DNA from: JBJMLO01 sp045805265
GTDB lineage: Bacteria > Actinomycetota > UBA4738 > JACQTL01
DNA length: 64,000 nucleotides
Reading direction: 5' to 3'
Assembly (NCBI GenBank): GCA_045805265.1
Contig: JBJMLO010000013.1
Location: forward strand, 558,001-622,000
Made by a program: the position numbers and the translations under genes. The number at the start of each line of letters is the position of its first letter. The first letter of the stretch is position 1. The notes under the pieces were generated by a model. The model was not told the DNA's origin. It saw only the letters and a list, made by a program, of their open reading frames with translations, and searched no databases. This document shows, one piece after another, positions 9,927 through 17,307 of the stretch.

Positions 9927-12900
9927 CTACAACCCCAGGCCGAGCTCGACGAGGTCGGGGTCGCCGCCCGTGCCCTCGACCTGGCCGTCGCCCACGGCCT
10001 CGCGGGCTCGCATGATGCGCGGGGCGGCGAGGTTGCGGCGGGCCTCGAGCTCCTGCCACACCTCGGTCGCGTAGTCGACGCACAGGACCACCAGGTCGCC
10101 GGGGCGGGCCCGGTCCAGCGCGCGGCGCGTCGCCGCCATCTCCTCGAGGACGACCTCCACGTTGCCGACCCGGGCTCCGGCCTGCTGCGCCTCGCGGACC
10201 CCCTCCAGGATGTGGCCGGCCGTCTCGCCGGGCTTGCGGCCCCGGAGGTTCCGGTCTTCGCGGATGACGATCTCGTCGAAGTACCTCGCGGCGACGGCGC
10301 CGAGCTCGCGCATGTCCTCGTCGCGGCGGTCGCCGGGGGTCGCGATCACGGCCACCTTCACGTTGGCCTGCCAGGTGTTCGCGCCATGCGGGCCGCTCGG
10401 GCCCGAGGTCATCCGCTGGACGAAGTCGCCGACGGTCTCCAGCCCGGCCGCGTTGTGCGCGTAGTCGATGACGACCTTCACGCCGTCGAGCTCGAACACG
10501 TTGAGACGCCCGGGGGCCTGGTAGAACGACGTCGAGAACGTCCGCAGCCCCTGGCGGATGTCGTGGAGGTGCGCGCCGGCGGCGTGCGCGGCGGCCGCGG
10601 CGGCCAGGGAGTTCTGCACCATCATCCGGGCCCGGCCCTCGAAGGTTGCGGGCAGCAGGTGGACCCACCCGATCGGCATGGTCCGGCGGCCCTCGCGGAT
10701 GACCATCATCTCGCCGAGGGTCCCCTTCTGGAGCACGACGGCCTTCCGCCCCCGCGCGACCCACCGCTCGATGAAGGAGTTGTCCTCCCGCATCGAGAAC
10801 AGGATCACCGAACCGCTGCAGTGCCGGCGCATCTCGACCACGAGGGGGTCGTCCGCGTTCAACACGGCGAAGCCGCTGCGGGGAACGGCCTCGACGACCA
10901 CGCGCTTCACCGCAGCCAGCTGCTCCATCGAATGGACTTCCTTCAGCCCGAGGTGGTCGCCGGTGACGTTCAGCACGACCGCGACGTCGTTGCGGCCGTA
11001 CCCGAGGCCCTCCCGGAGGATGCCGCCCCGGGCTACCTCGAACACCGCGAAGTCGACGCGGGGGTTCTGCAGGACCATCTGCGCGGACTTCGGCCCGCTG
11101 GCGTCGGCCCGCTTCACCAGGCGCTCGTCGATGTAGATGCCGTCCGTCGAGGTCATCCCGACCTTGGAGCCCATCCCCTTGAAGATGTGGGCGATCATCC
11201 GGACGGTCGTGGTCTTCCCGTTCGAGCCGGTGACCGCGACGATCGGGATGCGCGACGGCGTCCCGGACGGGAACAGCAGGTCGATCACGGGCTTGGCCAC
11301 GTACTGCGGCTCGCCCTCCGTGGGGTGCGTGTGCATGCGGAACCCGGGCGCCGCGTTGACCTCCACGATGGCGCCGCCGGTCTCCCGCACGGGCTGGGAG
11401 ATGTCCGGCGCGATGAAGTCGATGCCGGCGACGTCGAGCCCGACCACCCGGGCGGCCTCCTCGGCGATCTCGGCGTTGTCCTCGTGGATCTCGAACGTCC
11501 GGTCGATGGAGATGCCGCCGGTCGACATGTTCCCGGTGGCCACCAGCTTGACGAACGCCTCCTTGGGCGGCACGCCGTCGAGCTCGAACCCCTGGGCCTT
11601 CACGAGCCGCTCGGCCTCGCCGTCGACCTTGATCCGCGTCAGGACCTTCTCGTGACCGAACCCCCGGCGGGGGTCCTGGTTCGCGATCTCGACCAGCTCG
11701 CGGACCGTGTGCTTCCCGTCGCCCACGATGTGCGCGGGCACGCGCTGCGCGACCGCGGCGAGCTGGCCCCCAACCACCAGGCACCGGTAGTCCTTCCCGG
11801 TGACGTGGCTCTCCACGACGACGACCTTTCGGCGGGCCTCCTCGAGCGCCCGCGCGAACCCCCGGCGGACCGCGTCGCCGTCTCGCAGGTCGAGCCCGAC
11901 GCCCCGGCCGTGGTTCCCGTCGAGCGGCTTCGTCACCACCGGGTACCCGATGCGCTTCGCGGCCTGCACGGCCTCGGCTTCGGTACGGACCATCTCGCTG
12001 CGGGGCACCGGCAGGCCGGCCGCGGCCATCAGCTGCGCGGTGAGCTTCTTGTCGCTCGCGATGTCGACGCCGATCGCCGGCGTGGTCGAGGTCATCGTGG
12101 CCCGGATGCGCTGCTGGTACTTCCCCTGTCCCAGCTGGACCAGCGACGCCTCGTTCAGCCGGATGTACGGGATGTCGCGGCCGGCGGCCTCGTCGACCAG
12201 GGCCTGGGTGGACGGGCCGAACGCGCGGCGCTCCGCCAGACGGATGAGGCCCTCCAGCTCCCCCAGGAAGTCGAACCCCTCCTCGGCCGCGACCAGATGG
12301 TTGACCAGCCGGACGGCGAGGCGCCCGGCGGCGACCCCGACCTGCTCCTCCACGTAGCCGTAGATCACGTGGTACTGGCCGGACTCGTCGGCGCTGCGGG
12401 TCTTTCCCCGGTAGATGTGGGCCCCGGACTCGCGTTGGAGCTCGAGCGCCACGTGCTCGGTCACGTGCCCCACCCACGTCCCGTCCTTCAGCCGCTCCAG
12501 GAACCCGCCGGGCTTGCCCAGCGAGCAGGAATGGTCCTTCAGCCCGGGGAGCAGCTCCAGCAGCCCCTCGTTGAACCCCTCGATGGTGTTCGACGGCCAG
12601 TGCTCCAGCGAGCCCAGGTCGACCAGCAGGCGGATGCACGGCTCGTAGGACCAGTAGTTCGGCCCCCGGAACACCTGCGTCTCGAGGATGCGGAGGTCCG
12701 GCCGGGCCGGCGGCTTGCGCTCGGCCGGCTCGCGCTTGGTGCGCTCGCGGTCCCGCCGCGTCGCGGTGGCCCGGGACGGGCGCTTCTCCGGGTCGGGAAG
12801 GACAACGGCGCCCTTGGACTTCGAGGACTTCGAGGTGTTCGAGGACTTCGCGCGAGGAGCCGAGCGGGTCCGGGCGGCCGGCTTGGCCGCCGATCCCGTG

Positions 12901-12953
12901 GACCGCTTCCTCGGGACGGGCGAGCGGCCTCCGCCGGACCCGGCGGCGCTCAC
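9927..12953 (-). CDS. cphA: Cyanophycin synthetase
   Basis: This 1008-residue protein polymerises aspartate and arginine into cyanophycin using ATP. Visible modules: a basic, low-complexity leader (residues 1-85, rich in K, R, S, A); the N-terminal CphA domain (RILETQVFRGPNYWSYEP); an ATP-grasp domain that adds Asp (GYPVVTKPLDGNHGRGVGLDL, VVVESHVTGKDYRCLVVGG, DVAGIDFIAPD, VEVNAAPGF); and a Mur-ligase domain that adds Arg (VTGSNGKTTTVRMIAH, FEVARGGILREG, NVTGDHLGL, LNADDP, IDYAHNAAG). Length without the leader is close to typical CphA1 enzymes. Its GTG start overlaps the cphB stop (GTGA), so the two are translationally coupled. The product would be a nitrogen and carbon store in the cytoplasm. 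Confidence 0.95.
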   Translation of the reverse strand: MSAAGSGGGRSPVPRKRSTGSAAKPAARTRSAPRAKSSNTSKSSKSKGAVVLPDPEKRPSRATATRRDRERTKREPAERKPPARPDLRILETQVFRGPNYWSYEPCIRLLVDLGSLEHWPSNTIEGFNEGLLELLPGLKDHSCSLGKPGGFLERLKDGTWVGHVTEHVALELQRESGAHIYRGKTRSADESGQYHVIYGYVEEQVGVAAGRLAVRLVNHLVAAEEGFDFLGELEGLIRLAERRAFGPSTQALVDEAAGRDIPYIRLNEASLVQLGQGKYQQRIRATMTSTTPAIGVDIASDKKLTAQLMAAAGLPVPRSEMVRTEAEAVQAAKRIGYPVVTKPLDGNHGRGVGLDLRDGDAVRRGFARALEEARRKVVVVESHVTGKDYRCLVVGGQLAAVAQRVPAHIVGDGKHTVRELVEIANQDPRRGFGHEKVLTRIKVDGEAERLVKAQGFELDGVPPKEAFVKLVATGNMSTGGISIDRTFEIHEDNAEIAEEAARVVGLDVAGIDFIAPDISQPVRETGGAIVEVNAAPGFRMHTHPTEGEPQYVAKPVIDLLFPSGTPSRIPIVAVTGSNGKTTTVRMIAHIFKGMGSKVGMTSTDGIYIDERLVKRADASGPKSAQMVLQNPRVDFAVFEVARGGILREGLGYGRNDVAVVLNVTGDHLGLKEVHSMEQLAAVKRVVVEAVPRSGFAVLNADDPLVVEMRRHCSGSVILFSMREDNSFIERWVARGRKAVVLQKGTLGEMMVIREGRRTMPIGWVHLLPATFEGRARMMVQNSLAAAAAAHAAGAHLHDIRQGLRTFSTSFYQAPGRLNVFELDGVKVVIDYAHNAAGLETVGDFVQRMTSGPSGPHGANTWQANVKVAVIATPGDRRDEDMRELGAVAARYFDEIVIREDRNLRGRKPGETAGHILEGVREAQQAGARVGNVEVVLEEMAATRRALDRARPGDLVVLCVDYATEVWQELEARRNLAAPRIMRAREAVGDGQVEGTGGDPDLVELGLGL

Positions 12954-13906
12954 TCCGAGGCCTCCCGGACCGGTTCCTCCACCGAGAAGCTGTTCGCCCC
13001 CTCGGCCGCCATCCGGCGGGCCATCTGCGCCACCCGCTTCCGGGCCCGCCCGCCGGGGCGGACCGTGGGCTCGGCGACCGGGAGCAGCACGCGTCGCTCG
13101 AGGTCGAAGCCGAACCCCGAGGGCAGCGAGTGCAGGACCGCGCCCGACACCATCATCGGGCGGTACCCCTTGGTGTGGAACGCGTCGGTCACCGCGGAGG
13201 AGCCGTCCACGATCGTCACGGCCCCCCGGCCGATGACCTCGAGGGTCTGGTCCGAATGGATGATCGCCGCGGTGTCCTCGTCGAGCCCCAGGCCGATCAT
13301 CGAGGGCGACTGGGCGACCGCGGCGAGCAGCCTCCCGAGACGCGTCCGCTGCTCGAAGTGCTGGTCGATGACCATCCCCCGCACGATCCCGAGGCCGGCG
13401 GACATCTGGGCCATCCGGTGCTTGGGGGTCGCGCCGGAGGCCCCGAACGCCATCATGTGCGTGGCCATCGCGCTGGCCCCGGCCGACGTGCCGGCGAGGA
13501 CCGCTCCGCGCTCGTGCGCCTCGAGGAGCCCCGTGCCGAGCCGGGTCCCGCCGACCACCGACGACAGCCGGAGCTGGTTCCCGCCGGTGAGGAAGACGCC
13601 GGTGGCCTCGGCGACGAGCTCCACGCCGGCGCCCTCGTTGGCGTCCTCCCGGGTCACCGGACGGAGCCCGTCGACGCGCTTCGCCCCCAGCTGCGTGAAC
13701 AGCCTCCGGTAGAACTCCGTGGCCGCGTCGCCCAGGCTCGACGCCGTGGCGATCACGACGATGCGGGCGTCGCCGCCTCCGGCATCCTTCACGAACCGGG
13801 ACAGGATGATCCGGTCCTTCATCTTGTCCTCGGCCCCCCCGATGACCATGACCGGGCCGGGGACGGGGCGCGCGTCACGCGCGCCCGTGCTGCTCGATCC
13901 GGCCAT
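12950..13906 (-). CDS. cphB: Cyanophycinase
   Basis: The 318-residue protein belongs to the S51-type serine peptidases that cut cyanophycin into beta-Asp-Arg dipeptides. Visible marks are VMVIGGAEDKM near the start, FLTGGNQLRLSS, the nucleophile elbow LAGTSAGASAM (Ser in GTSAG), and GLGLDEDTAAI. It is the first gene of the cphB-cphA operon and overlaps cphA by 4 bases. The start is ATG 13906 with no ribosome site but with TAGACT 7 bases upstream, so translation from a leaderless mRNA is likely. Having synthesis and breakdown genes co-transcribed suggests turnover of the store rather than a one-way response. Confidence 0.93.
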   Translation of the reverse strand: MAGSSSTGARDARPVPGPVMVIGGAEDKMKDRIILSRFVKDAGGGDARIVVIATASSLGDAATEFYRRLFTQLGAKRVDGLRPVTREDANEGAGVELVAEATGVFLTGGNQLRLSSVVGGTRLGTGLLEAHERGAVLAGTSAGASAMATHMMAFGASGATPKHRMAQMSAGLGIVRGMVIDQHFEQRTRLGRLLAAVAQSPSMIGLGLDEDTAAIIHSDQTLEVIGRGAVTIVDGSSAVTDAFHTKGYRPMMVSGAVLHSLPSGFGFDLERRVLLPVAEPTVRPGGRARKRVAQMARRMAAEGANSFSVEEPVREASE

Positions 13907-13935
13907 ACAGGCCAGTCTACCGGCCGAGACAGGCC
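13907..13935 (-). promoter_or_regulatory. Candidate leaderless promoter and repeat-type operator of cphBA
   Basis: On the minus strand TAGACT (13919-13914) ends 7 bases before ATG 13906, the spacing expected when transcription starts at the start codon. The heptamer ACAGGCC occurs on the plus strand at 13907-13913 and 13929-13935, flanking the -10 with a 22-base period (about two helix turns), which could be an operator. No clear -35 is seen. Confidence 0.4.
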
Positions 13936-13990
13936 GGATTGCCTGCCGCGACTCCTGCCGCTGGTGCCGACGAAGCGCGCGGCGCGGGGC

Positions 13991-15430
13991 TCAGCAACGC
14001 AGACCGGGAAGCAGCGACGGTCCGGAGATCTGTCGCGCCGCGGCCGTCGAGCCCTTCCCGACGTCGTCCGTCCACGCGACGTGGGCCATGCCACAGGCAT
14101 CGATCGCGAGGCCCTGGAAATCTCGGAGGTCCCAGTCGTATTGGGAGGAACCCGGGTTGCCCGACGCATCGATGCTCCCGACGTGCGTCACGGCGCTCAC
14201 CGCGCCGCCGGTGAACGTGGGCTGGGCGGCGAGGGCGTCCACGCTCTGCGCGAACATCTCGACCCACCTCGAGTCCGGATCGGTGAAGTCCGCCGATTGC
14301 GATCCGTACCACGAGACGTCCACACGGCCGGACGCGCCTGCCGCGAGCGACGGCATGACGTTGGAGCGCAACGGCTCCGAGTCGACCCGAACGGGCGTGC
14401 TCCACTGCCGGCCGTGATCCGTGGAGTGGATGAGGAATACGTGCGTCTGCGTGCTGTTCCCGAGGCGCAGCGAGAAGGCCGCGTACAGCGTTCCCGACAC
14501 GTCGGTCGCCGACGCCGGAAGGACATGACCGAGGCTTCCCCCCGTGGCCTCGGGGCCGAAGGCCTCCGTGATGTCGAGGACGAGCCGGTTGCTCCAGCTC
14601 ATCCCGGCGTCGTCCGATTCCGCCAGCCAGAGCTGCGTGAGCGGGAAGTCACGAAGGGGCGCCTGGGAGGCGGGAGGAGCGACGTCGGCGGCGCTGGCCT
14701 CGTAGAGCATGAGGACCCGATCGTGATTCGCGGGATCGAACAGCGGGCGGCTCGTCAGCTCGATCGAGCCGGCGTGGTCGACGCCCGTCACGAGCGTGGG
14801 ACCGGAGAACGTGTGTGCATGGTCCGCGGAGACCCACGCGACCACGTCGCCGGCTCCTTCGCTGTTCGTCACGAGGACCCGACCGGGCCGGTACGGGTCG
14901 GGGACGAGCCACGGCCTGTCGGGCTGGTCGGCTCCGTGGGGCGGGGGGAACGTCGCGGGACCCGCCCAGTGGCGCCGGTCCGGCGACGAGTACACGAGGA
15001 TCGTGGGGTTCGTCGGCTGTTGCGGGGGGTTCTGGAAGGCGAGGTTCAGCGCGTACAGGTACCCGTCGGGTCCGAACGCGGCGTCCGCATCCCCCGTCAT
15101 CGCCCCCGTGGTGTCGAAGTCCTGGCCCGAGCCCCAGTGACTCCCGTCGTCGGAGGAGATCCACCAGGTGGGGTAGCCCGCGTTTGCCCGGGCGGCATCG
15201 ACGACGAGGACCCGGTGCGGTCCGACGGTGATGCCGGGCTCTCCGAACGAGGCGGGATGTGCTCCGGCTGCAGGAGGAAGGGTGAGGATCTGCCACGCGA
15301 GGGGGCCATCGCCCTGCACGTGGGTCGCTCCCCGAGCCGGGGCAACCCGAACCCCGCCTCCATCCACGAGCATCGTGACTGCTGCTGCCGCGGCCAGCGT
15401 CACCAACAGGCCAGGGGTCCGACTCTTCAT
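13991..15430 (-). CDS. Secreted BNR/sialidase-fold repeat protein
   Basis: The 479-residue protein starts at ATG 15430, with GGAGGGAGA about 10 bases upstream. Residues 1-33 are a Sec signal peptide (KSRTPGLLVTLAAAAAVTMLV). The rest repeats the sialidase/BNR pattern S-x-D-x-G-x-x-W: WISSDDGSHWGSG, VYSSPDRRHWAG, VSADHAHTFSG, AESDDAGMSWSN, HSTDHGRQWST, which points to a six-bladed propeller. Catalytic sialidase residues (Arg triad, FRIP) are not evident, so enzyme activity is unproven; many such proteins are annotated only as exo-alpha-sialidase-like. It lies 38 bases downstream of the Rieske gene in the same direction and may share its transcript. Confidence 0.8.
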   Translation of the reverse strand: MKSRTPGLLVTLAAAAAVTMLVDGGGVRVAPARGATHVQGDGPLAWQILTLPPAAGAHPASFGEPGITVGPHRVLVVDAARANAGYPTWWISSDDGSHWGSGQDFDTTGAMTGDADAAFGPDGYLYALNLAFQNPPQQPTNPTILVYSSPDRRHWAGPATFPPPHGADQPDRPWLVPDPYRPGRVLVTNSEGAGDVVAWVSADHAHTFSGPTLVTGVDHAGSIELTSRPLFDPANHDRVLMLYEASAADVAPPASQAPLRDFPLTQLWLAESDDAGMSWSNRLVLDITEAFGPEATGGSLGHVLPASATDVSGTLYAAFSLRLGNSTQTHVFLIHSTDHGRQWSTPVRVDSEPLRSNVMPSLAAGASGRVDVSWYGSQSADFTDPDSRWVEMFAQSVDALAAQPTFTGGAVSAVTHVGSIDASGNPGSSQYDWDLRDFQGLAIDACGMAHVAWTDDVGKGSTAAARQISGPSLLPGLRC

Positions 15431-15468
15431 TCCGTGGTGCTCTCCCTCCGTGCTGGGAGGTCCGCGGC

Positions 15469-16341
15469 TCACGGAGCCCGCAGGCGGACCTCGACCTTGT
15501 CGCCGTTGACGCGGGCCTCGTAGGCGGGCTGGGGGGCCGTGGCGGGGCCCCGCACGACCTGGCCGTCGGCGAGGCGGAACGTGCTGCCGTGGCACGGGCA
15601 GATCACCACGGCGTCGGGGCCCGCGCCCTCGATCTGCCCGGCGGCCAGCGCGCAGCCCCGGTGGGAGCAGTGGTCGCTCAGCGCGAAGAGCTGGTCGCCC
15701 GACCGGTACAGCAGCACCCGGACCGAGCCGACCGTCCCGCGGACCTTCTTCCCCTCGCCCAGCCGGTCGGGCGCCACGTCCACGGCCTTCCAGCTCTTCG
15801 GGCCCTCCTCGAACGTCGTCTCGTCCACGCCCACACCCTGGGCGAACGACATGTGCCCCCCGAGGTACGCCGTCCCCACGGCCCCGCCGTTGGCCAGCAT
15901 CGCCCACGCGACCCCGCGCCAGTGGTGGCCCCGGCGACGGGCCCGCCACGACAGCAGGTACAGCCCCAGCGCGCCCAGGTTCCCCGCCCCGTGGACGAAG
16001 CCGACGCGGCGGGCGGGGCCGTCCGTGTCGATCCAGTCGGCCAGGCCGGCGACGGCGGTGGGGAGCGCCGCGAGGACGCCGAGCCCGACCAGCCTTCGCG
16101 CCGCCGTCCGGCTCTCCCGGCCCCCGAACAGGTCCAGGAGCCCGGCGGAGAACCAGGCCCCGATCGGCACGTCGGTGAGCGCCGGGTGCAGTGGGTGACC
16201 AAGCCACGTGCCGGCCAGGAAGTCCTTGACCTGCCCCGGCGGGACCGCCTTGGCGACGAGGCCGGCCACCTGGTCGGAGGCCGGGTCGAGGCTCTCGGCC
16301 CGCTCGACGGCGTCGGCCAGGGAACGGAACATCGGTCGCAC
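15469..16341 (-). CDS. DUF2231 membrane domain fused to a Rieske [2Fe-2S] domain
   Basis: The 290-residue protein begins at GTG 16341 with GGAGG 5 bases upstream. Residues about 45-170 are a DUF2231 module (GHPLHPALTDVPIGAWFSAG and four hydrophobic helices). Residues about 190-290 are a Rieske domain with both cluster motifs: CSHRGC (Cys-x-His) and CPCHGS (Cys-x-x-His). The domain order places a redox centre on a membrane anchor, so an electron-transfer role is likely. It sits between a small basic protein (27 bases upstream) and the BNR protein, all on one strand. The partner is unknown. Confidence 0.85.
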   Translation of the reverse strand: MRPMFRSLADAVERAESLDPASDQVAGLVAKAVPPGQVKDFLAGTWLGHPLHPALTDVPIGAWFSAGLLDLFGGRESRTAARRLVGLGVLAALPTAVAGLADWIDTDGPARRVGFVHGAGNLGALGLYLLSWRARRRGHHWRGVAWAMLANGGAVGTAYLGGHMSFAQGVGVDETTFEEGPKSWKAVDVAPDRLGEGKKVRGTVGSVRVLLYRSGDQLFALSDHCSHRGCALAAGQIEGAGPDAVVICPCHGSTFRLADGQVVRGPATAPQPAYEARVNGDKVEVRLRAP

Positions 16342-16368
16342 AGGAACCTCCTCCAGTCGGGCGCGGAC

Positions 16369-16527
16369 CTACGACGACTTCTTCTTCGAACCTCCCGAGC
16401 GCTTCCCGCCCTTGCTGGACGCGTTCGGCGTGTTCGAGATCTTCGCGGCCCGCTGCTTGGACATGCCCTTCTTCCGCAGGCCCTCGTACTGCTTCTCGTT
16501 CTTCACGCCCGCGCGCTTGTTCGGCAT
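16369..16527 (-). CDS. Small lysine-rich protein, DUF7218-like
   Basis: This 52-residue protein starts at ATG 16527 behind GAGGAGG. It contains KNEKQYEGLRKKGMSKQRAAKISNTP and a Lys/Ser/Gly tail ending SKKKSS. The N-terminal half matches a widespread small family (DUF7218 type) found next to stress and general-response genes; the function is unknown. The strong positive charge would allow nucleic-acid binding, which is an inference. It appears to head the transcript that continues into the Rieske and BNR genes, and its promoter must lie in the 160-base gap shared with the divergent CBS gene. Confidence 0.7.
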   Translation of the reverse strand: MPNKRAGVKNEKQYEGLRKKGMSKQRAAKISNTPNASSKGGKRSGGSKKKSS

Positions 16528-16657
16528 GGCGACCTCCTCTCGTCCGGTCGAGCCGTGTCGATGACGACAGCTCTGTCCTGGTGTTTGCCCCGGCCCGTGC
16601 GCGGCGAACCGCCCGCGAGGTGTACCGGCCGCCGGTGGGGGTAGGCAGGAACCGAGG

Positions 16658-16681
16658 CGCTCGCACTGCGAGCGAGGGAGG
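16658..16681 (+). promoter_or_regulatory. Leader hairpin and ribosome site before the CBS gene
   Basis: CGCTCGC-ACT-GCGAGCG (16658-16674) is a perfect 7-bp stem with a 3-base loop placed directly before the ribosome site GGGAGG (16676-16681) of ATG 16688. It may stabilise the mRNA or influence initiation. Confidence 0.35.
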
Positions 16682-16687
16682 TGTCGC

Positions 16688-17173
16688 ATGAGCATCCTGG
16701 TTCGTCACGCCATGACCGAATCCCCCCAGACGGCGAAGCCCGACATGACCGCAGCCGACGCCGCCGGGTTGATGCGACAGCTGGACGTCGGGGTCGTGCC
16801 GGTCGCCGAGCAGGGCAAGCTGGTCGGCCTCGTCACCGACCGCGACATCGTGCTGCGGGTGGTGGCCGGCCGGCAGAACCCGGATCAGGTTCCCCTGAGC
16901 GAGATCCTGACGAGGTCTCCCGTCACGGTCACCCCCGACATGAAGCTGTCGGAGGCGCGGGAGCTGATGGCCCGGCACAGAGTCCGGCGGCTGCCGGTGA
17001 TGAAGGGCGACGAGCTGGTCGGCATCCTGTCGCTGGGCGACGTGGCCCTGGCCGACGCGTCCGGCCGGGAGGTCGGCGAGGCCCTCGAGGGCATCTCGGC
17101 CTCGGATTCGACCACCGGCCAGGCCGGCGGCCCGGACCGGGGCACCCCGGACCGCGTCCAGAAGGCCGGCTGA
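16688..17173 (+). CDS. Tandem CBS-domain protein
   Basis: The 161-residue soluble protein has two CBS motifs, about residues 5-60 (MTESPQTAKPDMTAADAAGLM to GLVTDRDIVLRV) and 73-130 (SPVTVTPDMKLSEARELM to VGILSLGDVALA). Paired CBS domains form a Bateman module that binds adenine nucleotides or similar ligands. No catalytic domain is attached, so it is a stand-alone sensor, a type often linked to redox or stress response in actinobacteria. Its gene ends in a good intrinsic terminator (17209-17246), so it is not co-transcribed with the formate dehydrogenase operon. Confidence 0.88.
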   Translation: MSILVRHAMTESPQTAKPDMTAADAAGLMRQLDVGVVPVAEQGKLVGLVTDRDIVLRVVAGRQNPDQVPLSEILTRSPVTVTPDMKLSEARELMARHRVRRLPVMKGDELVGILSLGDVALADASGREVGEALEGISASDSTTGQAGGPDRGTPDRVQKAG

Positions 17174-17208
17174 ACCGGGCTCCGGTCGGTCGACGACCAA
17201 CCCCTCGA

Positions 17209-17246
17209 CCGCGCCGCTCGCCGACCCGGGCGGCGCGGTTTCGTTT
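17209..17246 (+). terminator. Intrinsic terminator after the CBS gene
   Basis: CCGCGCCGC (17209-17217) pairs perfectly with GCGGCGCGG (17230-17238), 9 bp with a 12-base loop, followed by TTTCGTTT. This is the most convincing rho-independent terminator in the window and separates the CBS gene from fdhA. Confidence 0.75.
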
Positions 17247-17307
17247 GCCCGAATCCGCCAGCCGGGTATGAACTGAACCGTCGCGACACCGCTGGGAGGA
17301 GGAACCG

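Noticed and set aside
7615..12639. A 1674-codon open frame on the minus strand, and similar long frames at 361-2526, 5350-7509 and 17611-20568
   Set aside because: They overlap well-supported genes, are rich in Arg, Gly and Pro with no domain, and reflect the high GC content, which removes stop codons from other frames.
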